Shown piece after piece: positions 63,077 through 64,000 of a stretch of 64,000 bases of DNA. The DNA lies in contig JAFRYE010000067.1 of NCBI GenBank assembly GCA_017441265.1, positions 1 to 64,000 on the forward strand, read 5' to 3'. Position numbers and translations under genes: made by a program. The DNA is from Lachnospiraceae bacterium. Lineage in GTDB: Bacteria; Bacillota; Clostridia; Lachnospirales; Lachnospiraceae. The notes below the pieces were generated by a model. The model did not search any database. It saw nothing but the letters and a program-made list of their open reading frames with translations, and was not told where the DNA came from. Position 1 is the first letter of the stretch; the number at the start of each line of letters is the position of its first letter.

Positions 63077-63694
63077 ATGTATCGAGTTTTACTGGTGGAT
63101 GACGAGACGATGCTTCTCGACAGTCTCGAGGTCATTCTCTCTCTGAACGACATGGAGATCGTCGGCAAAGCCCACGACGGCGTCGAAGCGCTTTCGGTGT
63201 TGGAAAATGCGGTGTGCGATATCGCTCTGGTCGACCTCAACATGAAGGGAATGGGCGGCATCGAGCTGATCGGACATATGAAAAAGCGGTATCCGAAGAC
63301 GAGGATCCTGGTGCTGACGACATTTTACGATGACGCCAACATCACCGACGCCATCAGCGGCGGCGCGGACGGCTATCTGTTGAAAGACAGCGGCAAGGAT
63401 GCCATCCTGGGGGCGATCCGCCAGATCATGGGCGGCGTGAGCGTCCTGGATCCAAAGGTGCTGCAGCGTCTGACGGCGCTGGTCGGAAAGACGGCCCCGC
63501 AGCAGCCGGCATACGGCGAGTTTACGGAGCGGGAGCAGGAGATCGCGGCGCTGCTGGTCGAGGGACTGACCAACCGGCAGATCGCGGATCGGCTCTACAT
63601 TTCCGAAGGCACGGTCAAGAATTATATTTCGGCCATCTACGACAAGACCGGAATCCACGACCGCGTGAAGTTGGTGGTGGCATTGAAAGGGTGA
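63077..63694 (+). CDS. NarL/FixJ-family response regulator
   Basis: This 205-residue protein has an intact receiver (DD at 8-9, phospho-acceptor Asp53 in LVDLNMKGMGG, Lys in LLKDSGKD) and a C-terminal LuxR-type HTH (FTEREQEIAALLVEGLTNRQIADRLYISEGTVKNYIS). It probably acts on the ABC operon promoter through the paired palindromes at 58566-58611. Confidence 0.95.
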   Translation: MYRVLLVDDETMLLDSLEVILSLNDMEIVGKAHDGVEALSVLENAVCDIALVDLNMKGMGGIELIGHMKKRYPKTRILVLTTFYDDANITDAISGGADGYLLKDSGKDAILGAIRQIMGGVSVLDPKVLQRLTALVGKTAPQQPAYGEFTEREQEIAALLVEGLTNRQIADRLYISEGTVKNYISAIYDKTGIHDRVKLVVALKG

Positions 63695-63725
63695 TCCGCA
63701 CAGCGGTGAACCCGGGAGCGGAACA

Positions 63726-64000
63726 ATGAAACGGATACGAAAAACGGGCGCGGCGCTTGCGCTGTGCCTTTTGATTTCGGCGGCGGTCGCAGGCTGCGGA
63801 AGAAGAACGCAGCAGGGAGTGCCCGACGATATGATCGTGACTGTCCCGGTGACGGAGACCGTAACGCCTGCGGAGGTGCCGTCCGCAGTCGCAGAACCAA
63901 CCGCGACACCCGCGGAGCAACCGAAACCGACGGAAGAAGTGACGCCGACCGACGAGCCGACCGCGATGCCTGAAGTGACGCCGACCGACGAACCGACCGG
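63726..64000 (+). CDS. Lipoprotein with Thr/Pro-rich repeats (3' truncated by window edge)
   Basis: The ATG at 63726 opens a frame that runs off the window. The visible part has a lipoprotein signal (MKRIRKTGAALALCLLISAAVAGC, acylated at Cys24) and then a low-complexity stalk with repeats of the form VTPTDEPTAMPE. Such stalks carry a domain away from the membrane. The functional domain lies beyond the window. It follows the response regulator by 31 bases and may belong to that operon. Confidence 0.7.
   Translation, partial: MKRIRKTGAALALCLLISAAVAGCGRRTQQGVPDDMIVTVPVTETVTPAEVPSAVAEPTATPAEQPKPTEEVTPTDEPTAMPEVTPTDEPT

Overview
The window reads as chromosome of an anaerobic Clostridia-type Firmicute, probably Lachnospiraceae-like. 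Evidence: strong AGGAGG-type ribosome sites, SigA-type promoters, a type III glutamine synthetase, LL-diaminopimelate aminotransferase (DapL), FabK as enoyl reductase, an ACC encoded inside the fab operon, and a NitR-like ANTAR regulator beside the GOGAT and glutamine synthetase genes. The genus cannot be fixed by reading alone. I see no rRNA, tRNA, CRISPR array or insertion sequence.

Region 1 (1 to about 9.7 kb) is lower in GC and looks accessory. It holds a truncated GNAT acetyltransferase, an AAA/DUF4143-type ATPase flanked by 33-bp direct repeats and preceded by repeated palindromes, a second GNAT, an ECF sigma factor with a membrane partner and a D,D-carboxypeptidase, a TraX-like membrane protein, an XRE/ImmA-IrrE pair, a DUF4417 gene followed by a toxin-like/immunity-like pair, and a frameshifted SHOCT membrane protein. 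Region 2 (9.8 to 20.8 kb) is higher in GC and holds housekeeping and metabolic genes on the + strand: a zinc-ribbon-repeat lipoprotein, an sce7726-like protein, an alpha/beta hydrolase, YbaK, GtrA, NUDIX, a sugar isomerase/epimerase with a glycosidase-like partner, an XRE membrane regulator, an FMN enzyme, an MBL hydrolase and an AlkD-like protein.

Region 3 (20.9 to 42.8 kb) is a glutamine/nitrogen super-locus. On the - strand, transcribed away from a divergent promoter pair near 35.6-35.8 kb, lie glnN (GSIII), an Amt-PII fusion, asnB, pyrG, purF, carA, carB and dapL. On the + strand lie a five-gene split glutamate synthase, a short type I glutamine synthetase and a NitR-like ANTAR antiterminator with a degenerate receiver domain. 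Both leaders carry related terminator hairpins that fit ANTAR control. The + operon ends in a terminator lying antisense inside the convergent merR gene.

Region 4 (42.8 to 53.7 kb) is a type II fatty acid synthesis operon (acpP, fabK, fabD, fabG, fabF, accB, fabZ, accC, accD, accA, acyl-CoA ligase). It is divergent from a MerR-family gene whose probable operator sits in a 19-bp promoter spacer. Region 5 (53.8 to 64 kb) holds membrane and exported proteins, a cytoplasmic 5'-nucleotidase-like enzyme, a second ECF sigma/membrane-protein pair, and an ABC permease system with a NarL-type two-component system. A lipoprotein gene runs off the right edge. A short motif, GGAAAATG/CATTTTCC, is strikingly frequent from 9.8 kb onward.
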